Source: Emcibacter sp.
GTDB taxonomy: Bacteria; Pseudomonadota; Alphaproteobacteria; Sphingomonadales; Emcibacteraceae
Length of the DNA stretch: 38,271 bases
Assembly (NCBI GenBank): GCA_026982375.1
Contig: JALSHF010000217.1
Coordinates: 1-38,271, forward strand
Reading direction: 5' to 3'
The translations under genes were made by a program, and so were the position numbers. This document shows positions 1-8,184 of this stretch, piece by piece. Positions within the stretch are counted from its first letter, which is position 1; every line of letters starts with the position of its first letter. The notes under the pieces were generated by a model. That model was not told where the DNA came from, made no database searches, and worked only from the letters and a program-made list of their open reading frames with translations.

Positions 1-122
1 GCGGCTTCGGCTAAAATGCTCTGCACGGAACGCCCTTCATTCTGCCTTTGCCAGCCCACAAGGCCGGCCCCGAAAAACTCCAGAGTCAATTTAAACCGGA
101 ATATGGGATTTTCTTCCGTCAT
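1..122 (-). CDS. truA: tRNA pseudouridine(38-40) synthase TruA, N-terminal part (truncated by window edge)
   Basis: TruA isomerises uridines 38-40 in the anticodon arm of many tRNAs. Only the first 40 or so codons lie in the window; the gene continues beyond base 1. The visible protein starts MTEENPIFRFKLTLEFFGAG and carries the family signature GWQRQNEGRSVQ near residues 24-35, followed by a helix of the type SILAEA. The ATG at 122-120 overlaps the fmt stop codon in an ATGA arrangement, so it is translationally coupled to fmt. def-fmt-truA is a common alphaproteobacterial order. The catalytic aspartate lies outside the window. Confidence 0.88.
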   Translation of the reverse strand, partial: MTEENPIFRFKLTLEFFGAGLVGWQRQNEGRSVQSILAEA

Positions 123-1036
123 GAGAAGATTGTCCCCGGCGGCAAGGGCAAACCCCGAAGGAGATCATCCGCCTCCATCGGCCCTTTTCCGGCCCGCTGG
201 GCTTTTAAAATACGTAAAGCTTTACCATCACCGCAAGCAATGATCATGGGCGCTTTGATGAGCTGTCCTGCGGGCCCGGTTCCCTCTGTCACTTCGGCTT
301 GCAGAATTTTTATGCGTTCATCCCCTGCCATGCCATAGGCCCCGGGAAAGGGGCTGAGCCCGTGAATATGATTGCGCAATTCTTCGGCGGGCCTCTGCCA
401 GTCTATGCGCGCTTCCTGCTTATCAATTTTATGGGCATAGCTTATGCCTTTGTCATCCTGATGCACCGGGATTAATGCGCCGGAGACATAGCCTTCGATT
501 GCGGGAAGGATAGCTTCCGCGCCCAGAGATTTTAATTTGTCATGCAGGATGCCCGTGGTATCGGTCGGCAAAATATTGATGCGCCGTTCCAACAGGACGG
601 GGCCGGTATCAAGCCCGGTCTCCATCACCATAATATTAACGCCGGTCACCTTGTCGCCCGCCATGATTGCCCGATGGATCGGGGCGGCCCCGCGCCAACG
701 GGGCAGGAGGGAGGCATGGATATTCAGGCAGCCATATTTTGGCGCGTCCAAAATTTCTTTGGGCAGTATCAGGCCGTAAGCCACCACAATCGCAAGGTCT
801 AAATCCAGATTTTTGAATTTTTGCTGTTCTTCTGCTGATTTCAGGCTTTGGGGGGTAAAGACCGGAATATTCAGATCTTCTGCATGCTTTTGCACAGGCG
901 AGGGACGTTCTTTTTTGCCGCGTCCCGATCTGCTGGGCGGCTGGCAATAGGCCGCCGCAATATCATGGCCCGCGTCATATAGCGCCTGCAATATATCAAC
1001 GGAAAATTCAGGCGTACCCATGAAGGCGATGCGCAA
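119..1036 (-). CDS. fmt: Methionyl-tRNA formyltransferase
   Basis: Fmt transfers a formyl group from 10-formyltetrahydrofolate to Met-tRNA(fMet), making the initiator tRNA. The 305-residue protein has the usual length. The N-terminus RIAFMGTPEFS is the folate-binding start of the family. The catalytic Asn-His-Asp set is visible as N105 and H107 (in NIHASLLPRWRGAAP) and D143 (in METGLDTGP). The C-terminal domain ends with the usual LRGLPLPPGT segment. The start is TTG, supported by the AGGAGG ribosome site eight bases upstream and because the next ATG (codon 6) would cut into the conserved first strand. It begins three bases after def and overlaps truA by four bases, so the three form an operon. 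Confidence 0.96.
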   Translation of the reverse strand: MRIAFMGTPEFSVDILQALYDAGHDIAAAYCQPPSRSGRGKKERPSPVQKHAEDLNIPVFTPQSLKSAEEQQKFKNLDLDLAIVVAYGLILPKEILDAPKYGCLNIHASLLPRWRGAAPIHRAIMAGDKVTGVNIMVMETGLDTGPVLLERRINILPTDTTGILHDKLKSLGAEAILPAIEGYVSGALIPVHQDDKGISYAHKIDKQEARIDWQRPAEELRNHIHGLSPFPGAYGMAGDERIKILQAEVTEGTGPAGQLIKAPMIIACGDGKALRILKAQRAGKGPMEADDLLRGLPLPPGTIFS

Positions 1037-1039
1037 GAG

Positions 1040-1552
1040 CTAATCCTCCTCTTTAACCAGTTTTTTGACCTTGCGTACGGCGATTCCTCTTTTCAAGCTG
1101 GAAAGATAATCGATAAAAACGACCCCGTTCAGATGATCTATCTCATGCTGGATGCAAGTGGCAAGAAGGCCCGTGGCATGAATTTGCTGTTCCGCGCCGT
1201 GATAATCAAGGTAAGAAATTTTGCATGCAGCCGGTCGTTCAATATCGGCATATTGTTCCGGCACGCTCAGGCAGCCTTCATTATAGACGGCCCTATCCTC
1301 TGATGCCCAGGTGATCACCGGATTGACATAATATTTCGGGTTGGGCGGTGCCTCTTCGTCCGATAAATCCATGACCAGAACGCGGATTGGCCGCCCCACC
1401 TGAATAGCCGCAAGGCCAATGCCCGGCGCGGCATACATGGTGTCCAGCATGTCATCCATGAGGGCACGCAAGTCATCATCCACAACGTCTGCCGGGGTAG
1501 AGACAGTCTTTAAAAGCGGGTCGGGTACGGTTACAATTGGTAATATGGCCAT
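1040..1552 (-). CDS. def: Peptide deformylase
   Basis: Def removes the N-formyl group from new proteins, the partner step to Fmt. The protein is 170 residues. All three metal-site motifs are intact: GIGLAAIQ (residues 44-51), EGCLSVP with the metal Cys94, and QHEIDHLNG with H136, E137 and H140. The start at 1552 (MAILPIVTV) follows an AGGAAATT ribosome site. The reading frame stays open far upstream, antisense through rmuC, but that extension has no family resemblance and is not coding. It is the first gene of def-fmt-truA and is divergent from rmuC. Confidence 0.97.
   Translation of the reverse strand: MAILPIVTVPDPLLKTVSTPADVVDDDLRALMDDMLDTMYAAPGIGLAAIQVGRPIRVLVMDLSDEEAPPNPKYYVNPVITWASEDRAVYNEGCLSVPEQYADIERPAACKISYLDYHGAEQQIHATGLLATCIQHEIDHLNGVVFIDYLSSLKRGIAVRKVKKLVKEED
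1045..1050 (-). promoter_or_regulatory. Ribosome binding site deciding the TTG start of fmt
   Basis: AGGAGG on the minus strand lies eight bases before the TTG at 1036 and inside the last codons of def. It supports a TTG start rather than the in-frame ATG five codons later. Confidence 0.75.
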
Positions 1553-1660
1553 AATTTCCTGATCTATCCTTTGTACTTTCAACTTGTAGGTAATATGATA
1601 CGCCTCAATCGTCAAGTAGAAGGCGCAAATTAGTAAGAGGCAGCATAGGGGAGTTTTAAT
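1553..1660. promoter_or_regulatory. Divergent def / rmuC promoter region
   Basis: This 108-base region separates two divergent genes and must hold both promoters unless they lie inside genes. For def, a good -35 (TTGACG, minus strand, bases 1615-1610) is visible, but the -10 about 17 bases on is poor. No convincing -35/-10 pair was found for rmuC, which has a GGGGAG ribosome site just before its ATG. Confidence 0.4.
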
Positions 1661-2797
1661 ATGGATCAGATGAGCTTGGTCATCGCAACAGGGGGCGCCG
1701 CCGCATTGGGGCTTGGCCTGATCATCATCATTATGCTGGTTCGGGGCATGGCGCGTGATAACCGGGAGATGGCCCGGCGACTGGAAGAAAACCGCAGCAA
1801 CGCCAACAGTCAGATGCAGCATATGATGCAGGTCACCGCCGCCCTCGAAGGCCGTTTGGGTCAGATGTCGGATCAGGCCACCAAAGAGGCCGCAGAAATG
1901 AATCGCACCTTGGCAGAGCGGCTGGACAAGGTCAGCCAGCGTATGGGGGAAAGTCTGGAGAAGACCAATAAAAACACCACGGACAGCCTTGGCGACCTGA
2001 AAAGCAGGCTGGCGGTTATTGATGAGGCACAGAAAAACATCACCGCCCTGAGTGGTCAGATGGTGGGCTTGCAGGATATCCTGTCCAACAAGCAGGCGCG
2101 CGGGGCTTTCGGGGAGATTCAACTGCAGGATCTGGTGAGCCAGATTCTGCCGCCCAATGCTTACGGCTTTCAGGTTCAGATGGGTAATGGCAAGCGGGCC
2201 GATTGCCTGATCAAACTGCCCAATCCGCCCGGCTCCATTGTGGTGGATGCCAAATTTCCGCTGGAAAGCTATCACGGGTTGCGTAATGCAACAAATGAGG
2301 CAGAGACCAAATTGGCCAGCAGTAATTTCAGAACAGATATTTTGAAGCATGTGAAAGATATTTCAGAAAAATATATCATCAACGGCGAAACGGCAGAATC
2401 AGCCTTGATGTTTTTGCCCAGTGAAGCCGTCTATGCGGAACTGCATGCAAATTTTTCGGCAGTTGTCGAAAAATCTTACCGCGCCAGAGTCTGGATTGTC
2501 AGCCCGACGACCTTGATGGCGACGTTAAATACGGTCAGGGCCGTCCTGAAAGACGCCCGCATGCGCGAGCAGGCCGGTGTCATTCAAACGGAAGTCGGCA
2601 TATTGATGGAAGATGTATCGCGGTTGGATGAACGGGTCGGGAAATTACGTACCCATTTCCATCTGGCAGAAAAAGACATCGGCATGATTGAAACATCAGC
2701 CCGGAAAATCACCAGCCGGGGAGAAAGAATCGAAGGGCTGCAACTGGAAGAAAGCGAAAGTCCGGAAGTCGCCCTGACCCCTGAAAAGATACTTTGA
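1661..2797 (+). CDS. rmuC: DNA recombination protein RmuC homologue
   Basis: RmuC family proteins are membrane-anchored, coiled-coil proteins with a restriction-endonuclease-like fold. In E. coli, loss raises recombination at inverted repeats; the biochemical activity is not settled. The 378-residue protein has one N-terminal membrane helix (about residues 5-28), a long coiled coil to about residue 135, then the RmuC domain. Family marks are RGAFGEIQLQDLV, VVDAKFPLESY with a PD-(D/E)xK-like DAK, FLPSEAVYAEL and SPTTLMATLNTV. The ATG follows GGGGAG. A strong bidirectional terminator follows the stop codon. Confidence 0.93.
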   Translation: MDQMSLVIATGGAAALGLGLIIIIMLVRGMARDNREMARRLEENRSNANSQMQHMMQVTAALEGRLGQMSDQATKEAAEMNRTLAERLDKVSQRMGESLEKTNKNTTDSLGDLKSRLAVIDEAQKNITALSGQMVGLQDILSNKQARGAFGEIQLQDLVSQILPPNAYGFQVQMGNGKRADCLIKLPNPPGSIVVDAKFPLESYHGLRNATNEAETKLASSNFRTDILKHVKDISEKYIINGETAESALMFLPSEAVYAELHANFSAVVEKSYRARVWIVSPTTLMATLNTVRAVLKDARMREQAGVIQTEVGILMEDVSRLDERVGKLRTHFHLAEKDIGMIETSARKITSRGERIEGLQLEESESPEVALTPEKIL

Positions 2798-2822
2798 AAG
2801 CAGAATAGACGATGACGAGAAT

Positions 2823-2860
2823 AAAAAACCTGACCGGATTTCTGCGGTCAGGTTTTTTTT
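2823..2860. terminator. Bidirectional intrinsic terminator between rmuC and the chemoreceptor gene
   Basis: An 8-base-pair GC-rich stem (CCTGACCG at 2829-2836 with CGGTCAGG at 2845-2852) is flanked by six A on the left and eight T on the right. It therefore works as a U-tract terminator in both directions, serving the convergent genes rmuC and mcp. Confidence 0.92.
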
Positions 2861-2865
2861 ATATC

Positions 2866-4179
2866 TTAACTTATTTTGACAATAAATTCATTTAAATCAT
2901 CCTGGAGGGAAGAAGTTTTTTCCGACATAGCCTTCACGGTATCGAGCATTTCAATAGCGGCAGCCTCGGTTTCATCTGCCCCGCCATTCACCTCGTCAAT
3001 ACGCCGGCTGGCCTCTTCGGTGCTTCCGGCGGCCATTTGGGCGCTTTGGCTGATTTCGTTGGTCGCCGCAGATTGCTCTATCATGGCGTTATTGATGCTG
3101 TGGGAGATGTCATTCACCTGGTCTATTTTCTCGCCAATATGCGTTACGGTACCAATGGCCATTTTGGTCACACTCTGAATTTTCTGGAGCTGGCTGGTGA
3201 TTTGATTGGTCGCTTCAGCGGTTTTCTGGGCGAGGCTTTTGACTTCGTTGGCGACCACGGCAAATCCCTTGCCCGCATCACCGGCGCGCGCTGCTTCAAT
3301 CGTGGCATTCAGGGCGAGAAGGTTGGTCTGACCGGAAATTTCCGTGATAATATCCAGAATTATTGAAATTCGCTCCACCTCTTTGGAGAGTTCTGAAATA
3401 GCCTCATTGGTTTTGCCAACATCGGTCACTGTTTCAGTAATCAGGCCGCTTGAGCGTTCAACCTGATGGGTGATTTCGCCGATGGAACTGCTGAGCTCCT
3501 CTGCGGCGCTTGCCACGGTTTGCACGCTTGATTGTGTTTCATTGGCCGACTTTACGGCATGATTACAGAATTGTTTGGTATGATTGGCGGTATCCGACAT
3601 GGCGGTGGCTTTTGGGGCTAAGTCCGTTGATGAGACGATCATATCTTTAACGTTGGTGATAAATTTTTCCGTCATGTTTTTGACAATACGGTCTTTATCC
3701 TGAATTTGAGTGATGACGTCATTGATCGCTTTGCTGTGACGCAGGAATTCCCCGCCCATGCCTTCCGGCAGTATTCGGCGGTAATATTCACCGTCCCGAA
3801 CCGCATGCATGACTTCGCCGGCTTCTGACATGAAACACTGAACCACATTGAGGAAATTATTAAGTTCTTCAGCAATCTTTCCTGTTTCTGAATTGCTGTC
3901 ATGATCGGTAATTCTGGCTTCCAAATCACCTTTAAGCACGCGATCGAAAACATCTAAAAGAGGGGAACTGTCTGACGGAACAGTTATGTGGTGTTCATTT
4001 TTTTGTCCAATGGTGCTAATGGCGGCCACAAGTTCCAGCAGGTCTGGATTGCCGGAAAATTCTTGCAGGGAATTGGGGTTGCTACCTGAGGCAACCTCAT
4101 GACAAATAGCGGTGAGATACTGGATATCTGCCGGATTGATGTGATTAGGGCCACTTTTTTTTCTTGAAAAGATACTCAT
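2866..4179 (-). CDS. Soluble methyl-accepting chemotaxis protein
   Basis: A chemoreceptor signals through CheW/CheA to flagellar motors. This 437-residue protein has no membrane helix and no signal peptide, so it is cytoplasmic. Residues about 70-160 look like a HAMP-type or linker helical region (VFDRVLKGDLEARI followed by a second similar segment). Residues about 200-437 are the MCP signalling domain, with the hairpin tip ISGQTNLLALNATIEAARAG followed by GKGFAVVANEVKSLA. It has no sensor domain of its own. It lies 40 bases downstream of a stand-alone Aer-type PAS gene on the same strand, so the PAS protein may be its sensory input (inference). The C-terminus lacks a CheR-binding pentapeptide. 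Confidence 0.93.
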   Translation of the reverse strand: MSIFSRKKSGPNHINPADIQYLTAICHEVASGSNPNSLQEFSGNPDLLELVAAISTIGQKNEHHITVPSDSSPLLDVFDRVLKGDLEARITDHDSNSETGKIAEELNNFLNVVQCFMSEAGEVMHAVRDGEYYRRILPEGMGGEFLRHSKAINDVITQIQDKDRIVKNMTEKFITNVKDMIVSSTDLAPKATAMSDTANHTKQFCNHAVKSANETQSSVQTVASAAEELSSSIGEITHQVERSSGLITETVTDVGKTNEAISELSKEVERISIILDIITEISGQTNLLALNATIEAARAGDAGKGFAVVANEVKSLAQKTAEATNQITSQLQKIQSVTKMAIGTVTHIGEKIDQVNDISHSINNAMIEQSAATNEISQSAQMAAGSTEEASRRIDEVNGGADETEAAAIEMLDTVKAMSEKTSSLQDDLNEFIVKIS

Positions 4180-4219
4180 TTACTTCTGCCTTTTATTGTT
4201 TTTAATTGTATTTTACGGG

Positions 4220-4756
4220 TCAAGCTGCGGCATTTAACGAGAATATATATTCCGCATAGGATAGTTCTTTCTGACTTAGAAAATTATTAAAACTATCAAG
4301 CGCTGCCTGCATGCCGGCTTTCGGATTGGAATGGCTTTTTTCAATTGTGACCAGTTCTTTATAATAAGCCTGCATCTGCTGGACAATTTTCCTGTTCGGG
4401 CTTCGGCGGCTGGAATGATAGCCAACATGATTACCCATCAGATCATAGGTTGGCACCACATGGGCTAAAACCCAATAATGATCGCCGCTTCTGTGCATAT
4501 TAAAGACATAGGCAAAAATTTCTTTGCGTTGTTGCAGCGTCTCCCAGAAAAGTTTGAAAATACATTGGGGCATGTCCGGGTGCCGGATAAGGTTATGGGG
4601 CTGGCCCAGAATTTCATCCCGGTTATAGCCGCTCATCTCTTCAAATAATTTATTGGCGTAGGTGATTTTACCTTTTAAGTCAGTTTTGCTGACAATTAAT
4701 TCATCTTCTGGAAAATATATTTCATTGCCTGTGGGGGTAATATTTTCTTTAGACAT
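4220..4756 (-). CDS. Stand-alone Aer-type PAS domain protein (putative redox/oxygen sensor)
   Basis: The 178-residue protein is a single PAS domain of the aerotaxis receptor type plus a short helical tail. Aer PAS domains bind FAD and sense redox state. Seen here: IVSKTDLKGKITYAN, SGYNRDEILGQPHN, then RHPDMP (R58, H59, D61), the segment that contacts FAD in E. coli Aer, and GDHYWV. The second flavin-region Trp of Aer (W79 in E. coli) appears replaced by an aliphatic or aromatic residue, so FAD binding is likely but not certain. There is no membrane segment and no MCP domain. The next gene, 40 bases downstream, is a soluble MCP without a sensor. An AAGGG ribosome site precedes the ATG. Confidence 0.88.
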   Translation of the reverse strand: MSKENITPTGNEIYFPEDELIVSKTDLKGKITYANKLFEEMSGYNRDEILGQPHNLIRHPDMPQCIFKLFWETLQQRKEIFAYVFNMHRSGDHYWVLAHVVPTYDLMGNHVGYHSSRRSPNRKIVQQMQAYYKELVTIEKSHSNPKAGMQAALDSFNNFLSQKELSYAEYIFSLNAAA

Positions 4757-4983
4757 TTTTAAACCCTTTTTGTTTTTTTATAGAAAAGCCTTATGTGGTA
4801 TAACTTTATAGAAGGCTAAATTTATATTAAACCTCTTAAACAATGGTTAAAATGATTAAAATGATTGTTATTGTAATAATGATTAAGGTAATGAATATGA
4901 TGATGGGTGCGCTCGGCAGCTGCGGAATGTAAATGCCTTACACCGTGCTTCGGAACGCCGCACCCGCGTCAGGGGAATGCAGT

Positions 4984-5592
4984 TTAAAAGGGACGCCGGG
5001 ATTTGAGGGCGGCTGTCAAAGTACCATCATCCAGATAATCCAGTTCCCCGCCAACAGGCACGCCGTGGGCAAGGCGGCTGATCATTGCCGCCGTATCTTT
5101 CAATCTGTCCGTAATATAATGGGCCGTGGTTTGGCCATCAACAGTGGCATTGGTGGCAATGATGACTTCTGTGATATCGCCGCCGCGAACTCTTTCGACG
5201 AGAGAAGATATATTCAAATCATCCGGACCAACGCCGTCCAATGCGGATAAGGTGCCGCCAATGACGTGATAGCTTCCGCGGTATGATCCGGATCTCTCCA
5301 GGGCCCATAAATCAGCCACATCCTCGATAACGCAAATGCTGCTGTGATCACGGCCCGGATTGTCACAGATATGGCAAGGGTCTGATGTGTCCAGATTTCC
5401 GCAGGTGCTGCAGGGGTTCACATGCTCTGCCACCTCTGCCAATGCGGTGGACAGGGGACGCATCACTGTGTCTTTTTTCTTGATCAATTGCAACGCCGCC
5501 CTTCGGGCGGAACGGGGGCCAAGCCCGGGCAGCTTTGACAGGAGCTGGATCAGCTGATCAAGTTCGGATCCATAAGACGCCTTGCGATACAA
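4984..5592 (-). CDS. recR: Recombination mediator RecR
   Basis: RecR works with RecF/RecO to load RecA on gapped DNA. The 202-residue protein has the helix-hairpin-helix start ([11 protein letters not shown], residues 21-31), a four-Cys zinc finger (C61, C64, C73, C76), a Toprim domain beginning SICVIED, and the conserved end [13 protein letters not shown]. The start is TTG at 5592: a GAAGG ribosome site lies eight bases upstream and an in-frame stop closes the frame shortly above. It is the third protein gene of dnaX-ybaB-recR, 26 bases after ybaB, a widely conserved order. Confidence 0.96.
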   Translation of the reverse strand: MYRKASYGSELDQLIQLLSKLPGLGPRSARRAALQLIKKKDTVMRPLSTALAEVAEHVNPCSTCGNLDTSDPCHICDNPGRDHSSICVIEDVADLWALERSGSYRGSYHVIGGTLSALDGVGPDDLNISSLVERVRGGDITEVIIATNATVDGQTTAHYITDRLKDTAAMISRLAHGVPVGGELDYLDDGTLTAALKSRRPF

Positions 5593-5600
5593 ATGATTTA

Positions 5601-5605
5601 CCTTC
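5601..5605 (-). promoter_or_regulatory. Ribosome binding site for the TTG start of recR
   Basis: GAAGG on the minus strand ends eight bases before the TTG at 5592. No in-frame ATG lies nearby that would keep the conserved N-terminal helix. Confidence 0.6.
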
Positions 5606-5618
5606 AGCTATGAAATTG

Positions 5619-5942
5619 TTAAAAGGGCAGCTTAAAACCTTCGGGTAATTGCATGCCGCCGGTGATTTTTGCCATCTCGTTCTGGGAATATTCTTCTGTT
5701 TTGCGTTTTCCATCATTAAAAGCGGCCACGATCAGGTCTTCAACCATTTCCGCATCATCACCGTTGAAAAGTGAGGGATCGATTTTCAGGCTTTTCATGT
5801 TTCCCTTGCCATTAAGGGTTACAGATACAAGCCCGCCGCCGGATTGGCCGGTGCATTCGGCTTTTTCCAATGCCGCTTGCATTTCGGACATTTTGCCCTG
5901 CATTTCCTGAGCCTGTTTCATCATTTTACCAAGGTTTGTCAT
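5619..5942 (-). CDS. ybaB: YbaB/EbfC family nucleoid-associated protein
   Basis: YbaB/EbfC proteins are small dimeric DNA-binding proteins that coat the nucleoid. The 107-residue sequence shows the family layout: an N-terminal helix LGKMMKQAQEMQGKMSEMQ, a central sheet containing GLVSVTLNGKGNMKSLKIDP, a second helix EDLIVAAFNDGKRKTEE, and a Gly/Met-rich end ITGGMQLPEGFKLPF. It lies between dnaX (44 bases upstream) and recR (26 bases downstream) on the same strand, its usual place. Confidence 0.95.
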   Translation of the reverse strand: MTNLGKMMKQAQEMQGKMSEMQAALEKAECTGQSGGGLVSVTLNGKGNMKSLKIDPSLFNGDDAEMVEDLIVAAFNDGKRKTEEYSQNEMAKITGGMQLPEGFKLPF

Positions 5943-5986
5943 ATTTTCTCCAAATGGTGGTTATCTTTTGGGCTTTAATGTTAAGT

Positions 5987-7837
5987 TTAATCAAGGCCAA
6001 ATTCATCTTCGTCAACCAGAAAGCTCTCAGCAGAAAAATCAGCCGAGCCATCATCCAGAATCGCAAATTCATCTAGCCTCTTTCGAATATCAGAAATTTT
6101 GGCCCCGGGGAATCGTTCCAGCAGGCTTTTGATAATGGGGTTGGTCATGAGGCGGGCTTTCAGCCGCCGATTATTTTCCAGATCCTGCTCACGCAGTGTG
6201 TCATCCCCCTGTTCGGTGGTAAGGGAAATGACCCAATGTCTATTGGTCCATTGTTTGAGCAGACTGATCATGCGTCCGGTCAGATCCTTTGGGGCCTGTT
6301 GTTTCAGGCGGATATCAAGGCGGCCCGGCGCAAAGCTTTCCAAATGGGCATTGTCATTAAGCTGAAAGGCGATGACGGCTTCATTATGGCGTTCAAAAAG
6401 AGCCACAAAATCTTCGAAACTATTCGGGTTTGCCTCATAATCCTGTTGAATATCCGGCAAAACATCAGGTAAAATATTTGAGGCGAGGACACGGGCCTGC
6501 CCATTGCTGCGGATCACATGAAAAGCTTTGGGGGCATTACCGTCATTGCCGTTTTGGGGCGCGTTTTGGGGCGCGTTTTGGGACGACTGCTGCGTTGGGT
6601 GGCCCCCAATATTCTGTCCCCCAGTATTTGGTGCGGGTGCTGCCGTGCCGCCAGTTTGCGGAGAATTTTTTAATTGTTTGATCATATCGCCCGGCGTGGG
6701 TAATTTGGCCGCATAGGTCATGCGCACAAGCACCATTTCGGCGGCGGCGAGCGGGGAGGGCGCCAAGCGAACCTCATCAAGTCCTTTCAGCAGCATTTGC
6801 CAGCTTCGGGTCAGGACAGGCATGCTCAGAGCGGCGGCCATCAATAGACCCTCTGTGCGTTCGGCTTCGGATGTGACGACATCTTCCCCGGCATCCGGCA
6901 CGACTTTCAGGCGGGTAAGCCAATGGGTTAATTCCAGCATATCGCTTAAAATAACTTCCGGATCCGCGCCGTGATCATACTGGTGACGCAATTGGGTAAG
7001 GGCCTCTGCCGTATCCCCCTTCATGATGACTTTATACAGGTCAAGAACCTGCGTGCGGTCGGCAAGGCCCAGCATATCGCGAACCTGCTGTTCGTCCACG
7101 TTACCGGCCCCGTGGGCAAAGGCCTGATCCAGCAGGCTCAAGCCATCGCGCACCGATCCTTCGGCGGCTCTGGAAATCATGGCAAGGGCGCTATCTTCTA
7201 TGTCACATTTTTCCAGCTTGGCGATTTTTCTGAAATGGCTGTTGAGCTGTTCGATGGAGATGCGTCTCAAGTCAAACCGCTGACACCGGCTCAGCACAGT
7301 AACCGGAACCTTGCGAATCTCCGTCGTGGCAAAGATGAATTTGACATGGGCCGGTGGCTCTTCCAGTGTTTTTAACAGCGCGTTAAAGGCATTGCGGGAC
7401 AGCATGTGGACTTCGTCAATGATATATATTTTGAAACGTGCCGAGACAGAGGCATAGCGAACCCCTTCGATAATCTCGCGGATGTCATCGACGCCTGTGC
7501 GGCTGGCGGCGTCCATTTCCATCACATCAACATGGCGGGATTCAGCGATGGATTTACAATTTTCACAGTCACCGCAGGGGGCGATGGTTGGCCCGCCTGT
7601 ACCGTCTTTGCCGATACAATTCAAGGCTTTGGCGATAATGCGGGCCGTGGTTGTTTTGCCGACACCGCGCACGCCGGTCAGGATAAAGGCATGGGCCAAA
7701 CGCCCGGTTTCAATGGCATTGGACAATGTGCGTACCATGGCGCCCTGTCCAATAAGTTCATCAAAATCAACCGGACGATATTTGCGCGCCAGAACGCGGT
7801 AGTTTTCATCTGCAGTGCTGTTGGGCGTTTCTGCCAT
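5987..7837 (-). CDS. dnaX: DNA polymerase III subunit tau (gamma/tau)
   Basis: DnaX is the ATPase of the clamp loader; tau also ties the polymerase to the helicase. The 616-residue protein has Walker A GVRGVGKT (residues 55-62), a zinc module with C74, C88, C91 and C94, Walker B in DEVHML, and the sensor region NALLKTLEEPP. Clamp-loader domain III ends near residue 385. A Pro/Gln/Asn-rich linker of about 50 residues follows, with a tandem NAPQ repeat, then an alphaproteobacterial tau C-terminal domain from about residue 440. An A AAA AAT heptamer sits at the domain III/linker boundary and could allow a short gamma form (see findings). It is first in the dnaX-ybaB-recR operon and follows the SRP RNA. 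Confidence 0.96.
   Translation of the reverse strand: MAETPNSTADENYRVLARKYRPVDFDELIGQGAMVRTLSNAIETGRLAHAFILTGVRGVGKTTTARIIAKALNCIGKDGTGGPTIAPCGDCENCKSIAESRHVDVMEMDAASRTGVDDIREIIEGVRYASVSARFKIYIIDEVHMLSRNAFNALLKTLEEPPAHVKFIFATTEIRKVPVTVLSRCQRFDLRRISIEQLNSHFRKIAKLEKCDIEDSALAMISRAAEGSVRDGLSLLDQAFAHGAGNVDEQQVRDMLGLADRTQVLDLYKVIMKGDTAEALTQLRHQYDHGADPEVILSDMLELTHWLTRLKVVPDAGEDVVTSEAERTEGLLMAAALSMPVLTRSWQMLLKGLDEVRLAPSPLAAAEMVLVRMTYAAKLPTPGDMIKQLKNSPQTGGTAAPAPNTGGQNIGGHPTQQSSQNAPQNAPQNGNDGNAPKAFHVIRSNGQARVLASNILPDVLPDIQQDYEANPNSFEDFVALFERHNEAVIAFQLNDNAHLESFAPGRLDIRLKQQAPKDLTGRMISLLKQWTNRHWVISLTTEQGDDTLREQDLENNRRLKARLMTNPIIKSLLERFPGAKISDIRKRLDEFAILDDGSADFSAESFLVDEDEFGLD
6551..6582. repeat. 12-base tandem repeat in the dnaX linker
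   Basis: The unit GTTTTGGGGCGC occurs twice and then as a partial third copy. On the coding strand it gives a Gln-Asn-Ala-Pro tetrapeptide repeat in the disordered linker of tau. The 12-base period keeps the frame, so copy number could vary without breaking the gene. Confidence 0.8.
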
Positions 7838-7981
7838 TGGGTTTTATATCCATGCTAAATCATTTGCGCCACTATAAAACTACGGGGACAAATTTGCCAG
7901 CAGTGAGTTGTTTTTTTGTGGAAAATAAAGCCAGAAAAGGGAATAGAGAAGGCAGTATATAGAGTAGAAAAATTTAAGTGA

Positions 7982-8072
7982 GAGATTGGACAACCCAAAA
8001 TATCCCGTTACGGCTGCTCCCTTCCGGGCCTGACCGGATTGGCGGGTCTTTTGTCCGCCAACCTCTCGGGCG
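7982..8072 (-). ncRNA. ffs: Bacterial small signal recognition particle RNA (4.5S RNA)
   Basis: The minus strand carries the SRP RNA core, with GGTCAGGCCCGGAAGGGAGC followed by AGCCGTAACGG. This is the conserved domain IV hairpin with its GGAA tetraloop, which binds Ffh. The flanks pair into the long stem: GAGAGGTTGG on the 5' side with CCAATCTC on the 3' side. The ends are estimated from this pairing to a few bases. The RNA targets membrane proteins to the FtsY receptor. It lies about 145 bases upstream of dnaX on the same strand, a common alphaproteobacterial place. A short T-run (TTTTT) follows the 3' end. Confidence 0.93.
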
Positions 8073-8103
8073 CATATATGGTCTTTTTTTGAAATAAGAT
8101 CAA
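8073..8103 (-). promoter_or_regulatory. Putative promoter of the SRP RNA gene
   Basis: On the minus strand a TTGATC -35 (8103-8098) is followed 18-19 bases later by a CATATAT-type -10 (about 8079-8073). The predicted start falls at the first paired bases of the RNA. Spacing is slightly long, and this is by eye only. Confidence 0.45.
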
Positions 8104-8184
8104 GTCAGTTATGCGCAGGGGTGGAAAAAAAATATTGCCTGTGGCAGTCTCAAATTAAATTTTTCCCAATTCGATGGATATTAT

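Noticed and set aside
1553-2350. Long minus-strand extension of the def reading frame, antisense to rmuC
   Set aside because: It has no family resemblance, and def has its own start, ribosome site and standard length at 1552; the plus strand carries a convincing RmuC.
4843-4932. 29-codon plus-strand reading frame rich in Met, Ile and Val
   Set aside because: No ribosome site, built on short AATGATTA-like repeats in an AT-rich gap; reads as low-complexity intergenic DNA.
7406-7858. 150-codon plus-strand reading frame inside dnaX
   Set aside because: A shadow of the dnaX ATPase region; no ribosome site or recognisable domain.
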